Below, one piece after another: positions 45,268 through 54,922 of a stretch of DNA of 64,000 nucleotides (its first letter is position 1; the number at the start of each line of letters is the position of its first letter). Under the pieces are notes generated by a model. The model had not been told where the DNA came from and did not search any database. It saw only the letters and a list, made by a program, of their open reading frames with translations. The translations under genes and the position numbers were made by a program. This stretch comes from Thiomonas delicata. GTDB lineage: Bacteria; Pseudomonadota; Gammaproteobacteria; Burkholderiales; Burkholderiaceae_C. Location: contig NZ_LT592171.1 of NCBI RefSeq assembly GCF_900088825.1, positions 212,009 to 276,008 on the forward strand, read 5' to 3'.

Positions 45268-45651
45268 GACGGTTTGCGCTCCTGCCCCCGCGCCTCCACG
45301 ACGCATGGCCGCAGGGGCGGAGCCGGCGAGGGGTTTCGCCGGGATATGGGTTATCCCGCTGAAGGGCAAGGTCTGCGCTGTGGTTATCATTCGCGGCCAT
45401 ACGGACAATAACGAACGGCCAGGCGCACCAAAGTGGCTCGTCACACGGGGACGCATCACCATGCCGGAGCATTCGCTCCGTGGTTTCCATTCCGCATCTG
45501 TCGTTCGCGCACGTTCCGGCGCCTTCCTGCTCTCGGGCTCGCTCTTGAGCATGAAACTTGCAAACGGTGTCCAGTCCGCCTTCTCAGGCCCACAAGGCCG
45601 ACGTCGTGGGCTGTATACGGCAAGACCCTGAACCCATAAGGACCAATCGGG
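45268..45651 (+). promoter_or_regulatory. 384-bp non-coding gap ahead of livH
   Basis: No credible gene is seen. A 108-codon open frame at 45305-45631 is low-complexity and Arg/Gly-rich. Small inverted repeats are present: GGGATA-TGGGT-TATCCC (45341-45357) and GCCCAC ... GTGGGC (45588-45611). The second lies about 40 bp before livH and could belong to a leader. No strong sigma-70 promoter was found. The livH RBS is AAGGA about 9 bases before the ATG. Confidence 0.5.
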
Positions 45652-46581
45652 ATGGAAATCTTTATTCAACAAATCGTCAACGGCCTGGTGCTGGGCAGCA
45701 TGTATGCCCTGGTCGCCTTGGGCTACACGATGGTGTACGGCATCGTCAATCTCATCAATTTCGCGCATGGCGATGTCATGATGGTGGGTGCGCTGACCGC
45801 CTACAGTTTGTTCCGCCTCCTCGCCCACATCGCCCCCGGACTGCCGGGTTGGTTGACCGTCATCGTCGCTACCGCGGGAGCCATGGTGGTATGCGGGCTG
45901 CTCAACTACATGATCGAGCGCATTGCGTATCGACGCTTGCGCAATGCGCCCAAGCTCGCACCCCTGGTCACGGCCATCGGCATGTCGCTGCTGCTCGAAA
46001 CCCTGGCCATGATCATCTGGGGCCGCGACTACAAGGTGTTCCCAAGCCTGCTGCCGAGCAAGATCATCAACATCCACGGCGTGGTGATCACGCCGGTCCA
46101 GATCATGATCCTCGTGCTCACGACGGTGCTGCTGGTGGGCCTGACGCTGCTCATCCATCGAACCAAGCTCGGCCGCGCCATGCGCGCCACCGCGGAGAAT
46201 CCCCGTGTGGCGGGGCTCATGGGCGTGAACCCGAACATGGTGATTTCCGCGGCCTTCGTCATCGGCGCCATGCTGGCCGCCATCGCGGGGGTGATGTGGT
46301 ACGCCAACTTCTCGACCGCAAGTTTCTACATGGGTTTCACGCCGGGGTTGAAGGCCTTCACGGCCGCCGTGCTCGGCGGGATCGGCAACCTCACCGGGGC
46401 CATGCTGGGCGGTGTGCTCCTGGGCGTCATCGAAGTGCTGGGGGCCGGCTATATCGGGACCCTGACCGGCGGTGTCTTTGGCAGCAACTATCAGGACATT
46501 TTCGCCTTCATCGTGCTGATTCTCGTGCTCACCTTGCGGCCGCAGGGCCTGCTCGGCGAACGCGTGGCCGACCGAGCCTGA
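45652..46581 (+). CDS. livH: LivH, branched-chain amino-acid ABC transporter permease
   Basis: LivH forms one half of the inner-membrane channel of a HAAT-type transporter. The 309-residue protein has about eight membrane helices with the family motifs QQIVNGLVLGSMYALVALGY, NLINFAHGDVMMVGA, LGRAMRATAENPRVAGLMGV (the EAA-like loop that contacts the ATPases) and FTPGLKAFTAAVLGGIGNLT. It is first in livHMGF, with RBS AAGGA upstream. No LivJ/K-type binding protein is in the window, so the substrate (Leu/Ile/Val or another amide or amino acid) is inferred from family only. Confidence 0.93.
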   Translation: MEIFIQQIVNGLVLGSMYALVALGYTMVYGIVNLINFAHGDVMMVGALTAYSLFRLLAHIAPGLPGWLTVIVATAGAMVVCGLLNYMIERIAYRRLRNAPKLAPLVTAIGMSLLLETLAMIIWGRDYKVFPSLLPSKIINIHGVVITPVQIMILVLTTVLLVGLTLLIHRTKLGRAMRATAENPRVAGLMGVNPNMVISAAFVIGAMLAAIAGVMWYANFSTASFYMGFTPGLKAFTAAVLGGIGNLTGAMLGGVLLGVIEVLGAGYIGTLTGGVFGSNYQDIFAFIVLILVLTLRPQGLLGERVADRA

Positions 46582-46597
46582 CGCGCCGGAGACACAC

Positions 46598-47755
46598 ATG
46601 GAAAACAAACAAACCCATCTGGTCGGCTTCCTGATTGCCGCCGTGGCCTTGCTGGCGTTGCCGCTTGGCCTGCAGTTCGTCGGCGATGCCTGGGTGCGCA
46701 TCGCCGCCTTCGCGCTGCTCTACATCATGCTGGCGCTGGGCCTGAACATCGTGGTCGGCCTCGCCGGCCTGCTGGACCTGGGCTATATCGCGTTCTATGC
46801 GGTGGGCGCCTACATGTTTGCGCTGCTCTCGTCCAACCAGCTCACCAGCAATTTCGACGCCCTGGGCGCGATGTTCCCGAACGGATTCGACGTGACGATC
46901 TGGATCGTCATTCCGCTGGGCGCCGGTCTGGCGGCGCTGTTCGGCATCCTGCTCGGCACGCCGGTGCTGAAGTTGCGCGGCGACTACCTGGCCATCGTCA
47001 CGCTGGGTTTTGGCGAGATCATCCGCATTTTCATGAACAACCTGAATGCTCCGGTCAACATCACAAACGGGCCGCAGGGAATTTCAGGCATACACGGCGT
47101 GCGGATTTTCGGCTGGCATCTGAACCAGAACCTCGATCTCGGCAATTACACGATCAGTTCGGTGACGCAGTACTACTGGCTGTTCCTGGTCTTGGTGACG
47201 CTCACGGTCGTCATCTGCTTCCGCCTGCAGGACTCGCGCATCGGTCGCGCTTGGATGGCCATGCGCGAAGACGAGATCGCCGCCAAGGCGATGGGCATCA
47301 ACACGCGCAACATGAAACTGCTGGCTTTCTCCATGGGAGCCACGTTCGGCGGCGTGGCGGGCACGATGTTCGCGGCATTCCAGGGCTTCGTTTCGCCGGA
47401 GTCGTTTTCGCTGATGGAATCGATCAACGTGCTGGCCATGGTGGTGATCGGCGGCATGGGCAACATTCCGGGCGTCATCATGGGCGCCATCCTGTTGTCG
47501 GTGCTGCCCGAGGCGTTGCGCTATACCGGCTTCATTTCGGACTGGCAGCAGCACGCTTTCAACCACGTGTACGTGGATACCGGCATCCTGCGCCAACTGG
47601 TGTATTCGTTGGCGATGATCCTGGTGATGATCCTGCGGCCGAAGGGCCTGTGGCCGGCGCCCGAACATGGCAAGGGCATGGCCGAGCTGGGTATCGGCAA
47701 TGGCAGCGGCAATGGCAGCGGCAGCAAACCGGCAGTGGCCAAGGAGAGCGCATGA
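46598..47755 (+). CDS. livM: LivM, branched-chain amino-acid ABC transporter permease
   Basis: LivM is the second permease of the channel. The 385-residue protein has the motif LYIMLALGLNIVVGLAGLLDLGYIAFYAVGAY (membrane part near residues 48-80), TPVLKLRGDYLAIVTLGFGE, the cytosolic loop SRIGRAWMAMREDEIAAKAM and GGMGNIPGVIMGAILLSVLP. The C-terminus ends in a Gly/Asn/Ser-rich tail from a repeated 12-bp unit (GGCAATGGCAGC twice, about 47697-47720), a dispensable-looking extension. It starts 16 bp after livH and overlaps livG by 4 bp. Confidence 0.93.
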   Translation: MENKQTHLVGFLIAAVALLALPLGLQFVGDAWVRIAAFALLYIMLALGLNIVVGLAGLLDLGYIAFYAVGAYMFALLSSNQLTSNFDALGAMFPNGFDVTIWIVIPLGAGLAALFGILLGTPVLKLRGDYLAIVTLGFGEIIRIFMNNLNAPVNITNGPQGISGIHGVRIFGWHLNQNLDLGNYTISSVTQYYWLFLVLVTLTVVICFRLQDSRIGRAWMAMREDEIAAKAMGINTRNMKLLAFSMGATFGGVAGTMFAAFQGFVSPESFSLMESINVLAMVVIGGMGNIPGVIMGAILLSVLPEALRYTGFISDWQQHAFNHVYVDTGILRQLVYSLAMILVMILRPKGLWPAPEHGKGMAELGIGNGSGNGSGSKPAVAKESA

Positions 47756-48534
47756 TGAGCTCGACCGAACCCATTACCTTGAAGGTCGTCGGCGCGTCCA
47801 AGCGCTTCGGCGGCTTGCAGGCCCTGTCGGATGTCGGAATCGAGATTCGCCGCGGCCAGGTGTATGGCCTGATCGGCCCCAACGGCGCCGGAAAGACCAC
47901 GTTCTTCAACGTCATCACCGGCATGTATACGCCCGACAGCGGCGAGTTCTCGCTGGACGACAAGCCTTACCGGCCCGAGGCCGTGCACCAGGTGGCGCGC
48001 GAGGGCATCGCCCGCACGTTTCAGAACATCCGTCTGTTTCCCGACATGACGGCGCTGGAAAACGTGATGGTCGGGCGTCATGTGCGTACCCAGAGTTCCC
48101 TGATCGGCGCCGTGTTCCGCACGCGCAAATTCAAAAAGGAGGAGCGTGACATCCGCGAGCGGGCCTACGCCTTGCTGCAGTATGTGGGCATCGGCCATTA
48201 CGCGGATTTCCGCGCCCGCACCTTGTCGTACGGAGATCAGCGGCGTCTGGAAATCGCCCGCGCCCTGGCCACCGAACCCAAGCTGCTCGCGCTCGACGAG
48301 CCGGCCGCTGGCATGAACGCCACCGAGAAAATGCAATTGCGCGAGCTGCTGTCCACCATCCGTGCCGACGGCCGCACCATCTTGCTCATCGAACACGATG
48401 TGAAGCTGGTGATGGGGCTATGCGACCGGGTGACCGTGCTCGACTATGGAAAAACCATCGCCGAGGGCGTTCCGGCCGATGTGCAAAAGGATCCCAAAGT
48501 GATCGAAGCGTATCTGGGTACGGGAGGGCATTGA
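47752..48534 (+). CDS. livG: LivG, branched-chain amino-acid ABC transporter ATPase
   Basis: LivG is one of two ATPases driving the transporter. The 260-residue protein has Walker A GPNGAGKTTFFN, the Q-loop region GIARTFQNIRLFPDMTALEN, the signature LSYGDQRRLEIARAL, Walker B LLALDEPAAGMN and the switch His in LIEHDVKLVMGL. LivG-type ATPases have this long insert before the signature. The ATG at 47752 overlaps the livM stop (ATGA), and the next codon but one is a second possible ATG (47755). It is followed by livF after 1 bp. Confidence 0.95.
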   Translation: MMSSTEPITLKVVGASKRFGGLQALSDVGIEIRRGQVYGLIGPNGAGKTTFFNVITGMYTPDSGEFSLDDKPYRPEAVHQVAREGIARTFQNIRLFPDMTALENVMVGRHVRTQSSLIGAVFRTRKFKKEERDIRERAYALLQYVGIGHYADFRARTLSYGDQRRLEIARALATEPKLLALDEPAAGMNATEKMQLRELLSTIRADGRTILLIEHDVKLVMGLCDRVTVLDYGKTIAEGVPADVQKDPKVIEAYLGTGGH

Positions 48535-48535
48535 G

Positions 48536-49252
48536 ATGAGCGATGCCATCCTGCAAGTCAAAGGCTTGAAAGTGGCCTACGGCGGCATCCAGGCCGTCAA
48601 GGGCATCGATTTCGAGGTGCACCAGGGCGAGCTGGTCAGTCTGATCGGCGCCAATGGCGCAGGCAAGACCACCACGCTCAAGGCCATCACCGGCATGCAG
48701 CCGGTGACCGACGGCAGCATCATCTATGCCGGCAAGGCGGTGAACGGGAAGGGTTCTTACGACCTGGTCCGCCTGGGTTTGGCCATGGTTCCGGAAGGGC
48801 GCGGCGTGTTCACGCGCATGACCATCCATGAAAATCTGCTGATGGGCGCCTATGTCCGCAACGATAAAAAAGGCGTGGAGGCCGACATCGAGCGCGTGTT
48901 CGGCATCTTTCCCCGTCTGAAGGAGCGGCGCGATCAACTCGCCGGGACCATGTCGGGCGGCGAACAGCAGATGCTGGCCATGGGCCGCGCGTTGATGTGC
49001 CAGCCCAAGCTGCTGCTGCTCGACGAGCCCTCGATGGGTCTGTCGCCCATCATGGTGGACAAGATTTTCGAGGTGATCGCCGACATTTCCAAGCAGGGCG
49101 TCACGATCCTGCTGGTCGAGCAGAACGCCAAGCGCGCCCTGGAATTGGCGCGGCGCGGCTACGTGATGGACTCGGGCGCGCTGACCATGACCGGCTCGGC
49201 CGACGCCTTGCTGCACGATCCGCGCGTCCGGGCCGCCTATCTGGGCGAGTAG
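48536..49252 (+). CDS. livF: LivF, branched-chain amino-acid ABC transporter ATPase
   Basis: LivF is the second ATPase and pairs with LivG. The 238-residue protein has Walker A GANGAGKTTTLKAITG, the LivF-specific LAMVPEGRGVFTRMTIHENL, signature MSGGEQQMLAMGRAL, Walker B LLLLDEPSMGLSP and switch LLVEQNAKRALELA. It is last in livHMGF and convergent with the ferredoxin-reductase-type gene, 80 bp away. No clear terminator was seen there beyond a 6-bp hairpin at 49293-49309. Confidence 0.95.
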   Translation: MSDAILQVKGLKVAYGGIQAVKGIDFEVHQGELVSLIGANGAGKTTTLKAITGMQPVTDGSIIYAGKAVNGKGSYDLVRLGLAMVPEGRGVFTRMTIHENLLMGAYVRNDKKGVEADIERVFGIFPRLKERRDQLAGTMSGGEQQMLAMGRALMCQPKLLLLDEPSMGLSPIMVDKIFEVIADISKQGVTILLVEQNAKRALELARRGYVMDSGALTMTGSADALLHDPRVRAAYLGE

Positions 49253-49332
49253 AGGCAAGTCGCGGGCCGGCCTCGTCATGCAATGGGCACGCGGCCGGGA
49301 GGTCCGGCCAGCGCCGCTTCCTGCGTATCGAT

Positions 49333-50367
49333 TCAGCCGGCCGGCCCGGTCTTGTCGGCCTCGGAGGTGAAGGCGTCGGCATAGAAGGCGTCTTCCGGCA
49401 AGCCGCATTGCGCGACGAAGTCGGCCCTGGCCGACTCCACCATGACGGGCGCGCCGCAGGCATAGACCTCGTGGCCCGACAGATCCGGCAGATCGGCCAT
49501 CACCGCGCGGTGCACGAAGCCGGTGCGTCCGCTCCAGGCATCCTCAGGCCTGGGCTCGGACAGGACCGGCACGTAGCGCAGCCAGGGCAGGGCGGCGGCC
49601 TGTTCCTCGGCCCATGCGTGCAGATAGAGATCGGATTTCCCGCGGCAACCCCAGTACAGCACGGCCGGGCGTTGCAGATCCTTGTCGCGCATGGCCTCGA
49701 TGATGGCCTTGATCGGCGCCAAGCCGGTGCCTGAGGCCAGGAGCACCATGGGCTTGTCGCTGTCTTCCCGCAGGTAGAAACTGCCGAACGGCCCTTCCAT
49801 GCGCAGGATGTCCTTCTCCTTCATGGCGCCGAACACGTGGTCGGTGAACTTGCCTCCGGGCATATGGCGTAGATGCAGTTCGATCTGACGCTCACCCCTC
49901 GGCGCATTGGCCATGGAATAGCTGCGCCGGCTGCCGTCGCGCAGGATGAACTGGACATATTGACCGGCGTGGTAGGCGAAGTCATCGTTGGCCGGAAGCT
50001 GCAGCCTGATCACGGCGACGTCGGAGGCGGGGCGCTCGATGGTCATGACGCGGCAGGGCATCTTCTTCACCGGATACATGCCTTCGGCCGGCAGTTCGTG
50101 GCTCTCGATCACGAGGTCGCTCGTCGGCTTGGTGCGGCAGGCCAGAATGAAACCTGCGGCGCGCTCGGCCTCGCCCAGTGCCTTAAGCTGATGGATGCCA
50201 AGTTCGAATTCGCCCGCCACCCAACGGCATTTGCACGAACCGCAGGCTCCGTCCTGGCAGCCGTAAGGGAGGCCGACGCCTTGGCGAATGGCCGCGGCCA
50301 GCACGGTTTCTCCGTCGCCCACGTCGAAGCGGTGATTGCTGGGCAATACTTTCACTTCAAAGCTCAT
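49333..50367 (-). CDS. 2Fe-2S/FAD/NAD(P)H oxidoreductase, CDP-6-deoxy-glucoseen-reductase-like
   Basis: The 344-residue protein is an electron-transfer flavoprotein. It has an N-terminal plant-type 2Fe-2S ferredoxin domain with cysteines in GCQDGACGSCKCRW and a fourth in FILACRTKP, an FAD-binding barrel (RRSYSMANAPR, about 180) and an NAD(P)-binding domain (VLLASGTGLAPIKAIIEAM; YACGAPVMVESARADFVAQC). This order matches the AscD-type reductases annotated in Burkholderiales and also reductase parts of oxygenases. No sugar or oxygenase partner is adjacent, so the electron acceptor is unknown. The ATG at 50367 gives MSFEVKVLPSNHRF. It is divergent from the SDR gene (15 bp between starts). Confidence 0.88.
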   Translation of the reverse strand: MSFEVKVLPSNHRFDVGDGETVLAAAIRQGVGLPYGCQDGACGSCKCRWVAGEFELGIHQLKALGEAERAAGFILACRTKPTSDLVIESHELPAEGMYPVKKMPCRVMTIERPASDVAVIRLQLPANDDFAYHAGQYVQFILRDGSRRSYSMANAPRGERQIELHLRHMPGGKFTDHVFGAMKEKDILRMEGPFGSFYLREDSDKPMVLLASGTGLAPIKAIIEAMRDKDLQRPAVLYWGCRGKSDLYLHAWAEEQAAALPWLRYVPVLSEPRPEDAWSGRTGFVHRAVMADLPDLSGHEVYACGAPVMVESARADFVAQCGLPEDAFYADAFTSEADKTGPAG

Positions 50368-50382
50368 GACACTGTGGTTTCC

Positions 50383-51309
50383 ATGTTGATACGTCGATTC
50401 CGCCGCCCCCGTTTGCTCATTGTCGGCTGCGGCGATGTCGGCCTGCGACTTGCGGCGCTGGCCCGGTCCCGCTTCCGGGTCATCGCGCTCACATCCAGTC
50501 CCGAACGCATGCAAGCCTTGCGCCAGGCCGGCATCGTGCCCGTGCTCGGCAACCTGGACGACGGCCCGAGCCTGTGGCGCCTGGCCAGCCTGGCGCGCTG
50601 GGTGGCCGTGCTGGCGCCGCCGCCGTCAGCCGGAACGCAGGATCCGCGCTCGGCACGCTTGGCGGCCGTCTTGCGCAGGGGAATGATAGGGGCAGGCCCG
50701 AGCCGTCCGCTGCGCCTGGCCTATGCCAGCACGTCGGGCGTGTATGGCGATTGCGCCGGGGCGCTGGTGCGCGAGACGCGTCCTCCGCAGCCCATGACCG
50801 ATCGCGCCCGCCGACGGCTCGACGCCGAGGCGCATTGGCGCCGGTTCGGGCGCGGCAGACCCGTGCGTCTGGGCATCCTGCGCATTCCGGGCATCTACGA
50901 CGGCAGACACAGATCCCCCGCGCAGCGCTTGCGCCAGGGCCTGCCCGCGCTGCGTGCCGAGGACGATGTCTACACCAACCATATCCACGCCGACGATCTG
51001 GCGCGCGTCATGCTGTTCTCGTTGTTTCGCGCCGCGCCCAACCGCGCCTACAACGCGAGCGACGAGAGCCGGATCAAGATGGGCGATTACCTCGATCTGG
51101 CTGCGCGCCTGTATGGCTTGCCCGCGCCAGTGCGGATCGCCCGCGAGCAGGCGCGGGACAGCGGCATTTCAGCGATGGCCCTGAGTTTCATGGCCGAATC
51201 CCGCATGCTGGACAACACCCGCATGCGGGACGAGTTGGGCGTCGTCCTGCGGTATCCGGACGTCGAAGCGGGGTTGCAGTCGGGGGACGCCACAGGCGTT
51301 GCGGAATAG
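50383..51309 (+). CDS. YeeZ-like SDR-family NAD(P)-binding protein
   Basis: The 308-residue protein has a Rossmann motif (LLIVGCGDVGLRLAALARSR, residues 11-30), a later YASTSGVYGDCAGA segment that supplies the SDR Ser/Tyr region, and EDDVYTNHIHADDLARVMLF as in extended SDR epimerase/dehydratases. It is closest in outline to YeeZ-type proteins of unknown reaction. The ATG at 50383 is just before the nucleotide-binding motif. A longer frame reaching 49873 is antisense to the neighbouring gene. It is divergent from the ferredoxin-type reductase and convergent with rne, with a hairpin between. Confidence 0.83.
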   Translation: MLIRRFRRPRLLIVGCGDVGLRLAALARSRFRVIALTSSPERMQALRQAGIVPVLGNLDDGPSLWRLASLARWVAVLAPPPSAGTQDPRSARLAAVLRRGMIGAGPSRPLRLAYASTSGVYGDCAGALVRETRPPQPMTDRARRRLDAEAHWRRFGRGRPVRLGILRIPGIYDGRHRSPAQRLRQGLPALRAEDDVYTNHIHADDLARVMLFSLFRAAPNRAYNASDESRIKMGDYLDLAARLYGLPAPVRIAREQARDSGISAMALSFMAESRMLDNTRMRDELGVVLRYPDVEAGLQSGDATGVAE

Positions 51310-51355
51310 CCGGGCCCGCGCTGGCTGCAAGGCAAAATTCTTCATGCACACGCAA

Positions 51356-51382
51356 CAACGGGCAGGTTGAACCTGCCCGTTG
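51356..51382. terminator. bidirectional hairpin between the SDR gene and rne
   Basis: CAACGGGCAGGTT (51356-51368), one base, AACCTGCCCGTTG (51370-51382) form a near-perfect stem lying between two convergent genes. U-runs are short on both sides, so strength is uncertain, but position and stem favour a shared terminator. Confidence 0.7.
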
Positions 51383-51407
51383 GATGCAAACGCCTAGACC
51401 GACGCGT

Positions 51408-54398
51408 TCAATGCCCGGAGCCGTTCTCCGGGAGTTGCAGGCTTGGCAAGTCCTTGCGCGTTTCCACCAGCATCAAGGGCCCCTCATCCTGCACGGTCAG
51501 AGGTTTACGTTCCCGTGGCACGTGCTTCGGCGCAGGCATCTGGCTCAAAGCGCGCTGGGCCTGTTCAATGCGGATCGGATCGGACTGCACCCATTGCAAT
51601 CCGGCCGCTTGCACCACGGACTGCAGATCCTGGACCGGCAGAGGTTGGGGCAGAGGGGGGACATGCTGGGACGCCACCGTCGGCTGTGCCGGTGCCGCGG
51701 CGGGCGCGGCCGTGCGAATTTGCGGCGCAACCGGGATGTCGGCAGGTTCCGGCTCAAGCGCGGCGGCAGGGGCCTCCATCGGCGCGGGCATGGTTGCGGC
51801 AAGCGGGCGGCCGTCGTTCTCGGCCATGGCAGGAGGCTGCGGCGTGGCTGGCTGCGCGAGTTCGGGCGCGGCCGGATTTGCCGCGACCATGGTCGCAGCC
51901 TCGACGGGGGCCGCTTGTTCTGCCGGCGCGGTGACGCGGACTGTCTCGGCGTCTGGTGCCGTGTCGGCATCGGCTTGTGCCTCGGGCGCCATCGCATCGC
52001 CGCCCGTGTTTTCCAGGGCCGTGTCCTGCGAGCGGCCACCACGGCCGCCGCGGCGGCGGCGCCCGCGATTGCGGCGATTCGCATGCTCGGCCGCGGCGTC
52101 ATCCGGTGTTTCGGGCGCTGCTGAGGCGGTGGCGGGGGCCTGCTGGGCGCCAGCTTGATCGATCGGCGCCGACGTTGCGGGCGGTTCCGGCATGGCGGGT
52201 GCTTGTTCCGCTGCGGGCGAGGTCAGGCCGAAGCTTTCCCAGGTTTCCTCCCCAGCGGCCTCGGCCTGGACCGGGCGTTGTTGCCGGCCGTTGCGTGGTG
52301 GCCGTTCCTGGCGTTCGCCACGTCCCGCGCGTTGGGCCGCGGCGTCCGCCGCGGGCTTGGCGGCTTTGGGTGTCTGCACCGCGCTCGCCTCGCCCTGGGC
52401 GCTGCGTTGAACGTCCGCGTTGCGCTCACCGCGTTCGGCGCGGCCCGAGCGCCCCGCGGCGGCTCCTGTGGCGCCTGGCGCGGCCTGGCGGCGGCCTTCG
52501 CTTTGAACATTGGCCTCGCTTCGTCCCGAACGCTCGCCATTTCCTTTGGCGCCCTGGCGGTTGCCGTCGCGCCCGCGACCGCGCGGGTTGCGCGCCGGGG
52601 CTTCCTTGGCTGGCGGGGCGGCGGGCGATGGCGCCGCGGCTTGTTGCAGCGCGGGCTGTTGTGCGTCATCTCCGGCGAAGACCTTGCGCAGCCAGCCGAA
52701 GAAGCCTCCGCCGCTTGCGGCGGCTGGGGCTTGCAGCAAGGGTTGTGCCGGCGCCGGCGCCGGTGCGGCGGGAGCGGGGGCAGCCATCGGTGCCGGTCCT
52801 TCGGGCGTGATGCCGCGCACCAGGGCTTCCTGGCGGGGGCGTTCGTCCTTTTCGCTGCGCAGGATGGTGGTTTCCTGCTCGAATTCCTCGGCCATGCGGT
52901 AGCTGGCTGGCAGATTGTCCAGGCGCGGGTCGTCGTGCTTGAGGCGCTCGAGCTTGTAGTTCGGCGTTTCCAATTGCTTGTTCGGCGCCAGCAGCACCGA
53001 CACGCGCTGGCGCAATTCGATCTTGGTGATCTCGGCGCGCTTCTCGTTGAGCAGGAAGGAGGCGACTTCCACGGGCACCTGCACATGCACGGCGGCGGTG
53101 CCTTCCTTCATCGCCTCCTCCTGGATGATGCGCAGGATCTGCAGCGCGCTGGATTCGGTGTCGCGGATGTGCCCGGTGCCGTTGCAGCGCGGGCAGGTCA
53201 CGTAGGCGCCTTCCGACAGCGCCGGGCGCAGGCGCTGGCGCGAGACTTCCAGCAGGCCGAACTTGGAGATCTTGCTGGTCTGCACCCGCGCACGGTCTTG
53301 CCGCAGGCAGTCGCGCAGGCGGTCTTCGACGGCGCGCTGGTTCTTCGGCTCGTCCATGTCGATGAAGTCCATGACGATCAAGCCACCCAGATCGCGCAGA
53401 CGCATCTGGCGCGCGATTTCCTCCGCCGCCTCGAGGTTGGTGCGCAGCGCGGTGTCCTCGATGGCGCTGCCGCGCGTGGAACGCGCCGAGTTGACGTCGA
53501 TCGCCACCAGCGCCTCGGTGTGGTCGATCACGATGGCGCCGCCCGAAGGCAGGTTCACCGTGCGCGAATACGCCGTCTCGATCTGGTGTTCGATCTGGAA
53601 GCGCGAAAACAGCGGCAGATCGTCGCGGTAGCGTTTGACGCGGCCGACGTTGTCGGGCATCACATGCGCCATGAACTGATGCGCCTGCTCGTACACGTCC
53701 TGCGTGTCGATCAGGATTTCACCGATGTCGCTGGTGAAGTAGTCGCGGATGGCGCGGATGACGAGCGACGATTCCTGGTAGATCAGGAAAGCGCCGGTCT
53801 GCGTGCCGCTTGCATCCTCGATGGCGGTCCACAGCTTGATCAGGTAGTTCAGATCCCACTGCAGTTCCTCGGCGCTGCGTCCGATGCCGGCGGTGCGGGC
53901 GATCAGGCTCATGCCGTCCGGATGCTGCAGCTGCTCCATGGTCTCGCGCAGCTCCTGCCTGTCCTCGCCCTCGATGCGGCGTGACACGCCGCCGCCGCGA
54001 GGGTTGTTGGGCATCAGGACCAGGTAGCGTCCGGCCAGGGAGATGAAAGTGGTGAGCGCCGCCCCCTTGTTGCCGCGTTCCTCCTTCTCCACCTGCACCA
54101 GCATTTCCTGGCCTTCGCGAATGACGTCCTGGATGCGCGCCTGCGAGGGCGCCACGCCTTCCTTGAAATACTTGCGGGAGATTTCCTTGAACGGCAGGAA
54201 ACCGTGGCGCTCCTCGCCGTAATCGACGAAACAGGCTTCGAGGGAAGGCTCGACTCGTGTGACCACGGCGCGGTAGATATTGCCTTTGCGTTGTTCGCGG
54301 CCGACCTGTTCGATGTCGATGTCCAGCAGTTTCTGGCCTTCGACGATGGCGACGCGCAGCTCCTCGGCTTGCGTCGCGTTGAACAACATGCGTTTCAT
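51408..54398 (-). CDS. rne: RNase E, core of the RNA degradosome
   Basis: RNase E is the main endoribonuclease for mRNA decay and rRNA/tRNA processing. The 996-residue protein has an N-terminal S1 domain (about 38-120), a 5'-sensor/RNase H part, and the DNase I-like catalytic part with [11 protein letters not shown] and [12 protein letters not shown] (the two Mg-binding Asp). The Zn-link CPRCNGTGH (near 400) makes the tetramer. Roughly the last 450 residues are low-complexity (Pro/Ala stretches, [14 protein letters not shown]-type Arg-rich patches), the usual degradosome scaffold. Ends, including [10 protein letters not shown], are intact. The long leader upstream is probably autoregulatory. 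It is divergent from rluC, the conserved arrangement. Confidence 0.97.
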   Translation of the reverse strand: MKRMLFNATQAEELRVAIVEGQKLLDIDIEQVGREQRKGNIYRAVVTRVEPSLEACFVDYGEERHGFLPFKEISRKYFKEGVAPSQARIQDVIREGQEMLVQVEKEERGNKGAALTTFISLAGRYLVLMPNNPRGGGVSRRIEGEDRQELRETMEQLQHPDGMSLIARTAGIGRSAEELQWDLNYLIKLWTAIEDASGTQTGAFLIYQESSLVIRAIRDYFTSDIGEILIDTQDVYEQAHQFMAHVMPDNVGRVKRYRDDLPLFSRFQIEHQIETAYSRTVNLPSGGAIVIDHTEALVAIDVNSARSTRGSAIEDTALRTNLEAAEEIARQMRLRDLGGLIVMDFIDMDEPKNQRAVEDRLRDCLRQDRARVQTSKISKFGLLEVSRQRLRPALSEGAYVTCPRCNGTGHIRDTESSALQILRIIQEEAMKEGTAAVHVQVPVEVASFLLNEKRAEITKIELRQRVSVLLAPNKQLETPNYKLERLKHDDPRLDNLPASYRMAEEFEQETTILRSEKDERPRQEALVRGITPEGPAPMAAPAPAAPAPAPAQPLLQAPAAASGGGFFGWLRKVFAGDDAQQPALQQAAAPSPAAPPAKEAPARNPRGRGRDGNRQGAKGNGERSGRSEANVQSEGRRQAAPGATGAAAGRSGRAERGERNADVQRSAQGEASAVQTPKAAKPAADAAAQRAGRGERQERPPRNGRQQRPVQAEAAGEETWESFGLTSPAAEQAPAMPEPPATSAPIDQAGAQQAPATASAAPETPDDAAAEHANRRNRGRRRRGGRGGRSQDTALENTGGDAMAPEAQADADTAPDAETVRVTAPAEQAAPVEAATMVAANPAAPELAQPATPQPPAMAENDGRPLAATMPAPMEAPAAALEPEPADIPVAPQIRTAAPAAAPAQPTVASQHVPPLPQPLPVQDLQSVVQAAGLQWVQSDPIRIEQAQRALSQMPAPKHVPRERKPLTVQDEGPLMLVETRKDLPSLQLPENGSGH

Positions 54399-54893
54399 TT
54401 CAGTGACTCCATCCCGCCCGTCAGGCGGGCTGCGTGATTGATCCAGGGTCTCAAAGACCCGACTCGCGCAGCAGGCTCGGTGCCGATCTGGAGAATGACC
54501 GCCCTGCGACGAGGAAACTCGTCGCAGGTTTCAGGACAAAAGCCTCGTCAAGGCGCAGCAACCCGGGCTCGGACATGGTTGCATGCCAGGGCGGACAGGG
54601 GCTGGAATCGCGGCATCCGGCAGCCATGATCCAGCCCGAACAGCGCCGCGCGGCGCTGTTGGCGCCAGTGCAGTGCATCGGATGGATTGAATGGGGCTTG
54701 GGATGGACACGGAAAGATTCGATTTGTCGTGAACCACGGCATCGGGGCCGGGTCGTGCGGGGCATTCTGTTCGTTCAGACTTTGAGCTTGCTGTTCCTGC
54801 GACTTGCCGGCCGGCCATGCTGGCCCGGCAAGCCCGGGGTTGCGGACTGCAGCGCTGACCAGGGGCCATGCCCGTCGGTGGGACAGCCTGTAG
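54399..54893 (-). promoter_or_regulatory. long structured 5' leader of rne
   Basis: The 630 bp between rne and rluC holds no credible gene. On the rne side it is full of inverted repeats: CCCGCC ... GGCGGG (54413-54429), GGGTC-TCAAA-GACCC (54447-54461), an 11-bp stem CCTGCGACGAG ... CTCGTCGCAGG with four-base loop (54503-54528), a perfect 22-bp palindrome (54639-54660) and an imperfect stem at 54803-54832. E. coli RNase E represses itself by cutting a structured leader of about 360 nt. A similar role is likely here. The + side (54900-55028) carries the rluC leader with the hairpin GGCGTGAAT ... ATTCACGCC (54931-54958). Confidence 0.6.
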
Positions 54894-54922
54894 GCTGTAC
54901 GGATGCCGAACTAAAATGCCAA
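54894..54922 (-). promoter_or_regulatory. candidate rne promoter
   Basis: Reading the minus strand, TTGGCA (54922-54917), 17 bp, TACAGC (54899-54894) is a plausible sigma-70 promoter. It would give a leader of about 490 nt. The -10 match is only fair. Confidence 0.4.

Noticed and set aside
45305-45631. A 108-codon frame in the rarA-livH gap
   Set aside because: Low-complexity product with no motif. No good RBS. It is in the gap most likely to hold regulatory DNA.
47697-47720. 12-bp repeats at the end of livM as a possible functional or CRISPR-like repeat
   Set aside because: Only two copies, in frame, coding for a Gly/Asn/Ser tail. This is a coding slippage repeat.
49293-49309. GGCCGG-GAGGT-CCGGCC hairpin after livF as terminator
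   Set aside because: Only 6 bp of stem and no T-run, so too weak to list as a feature.
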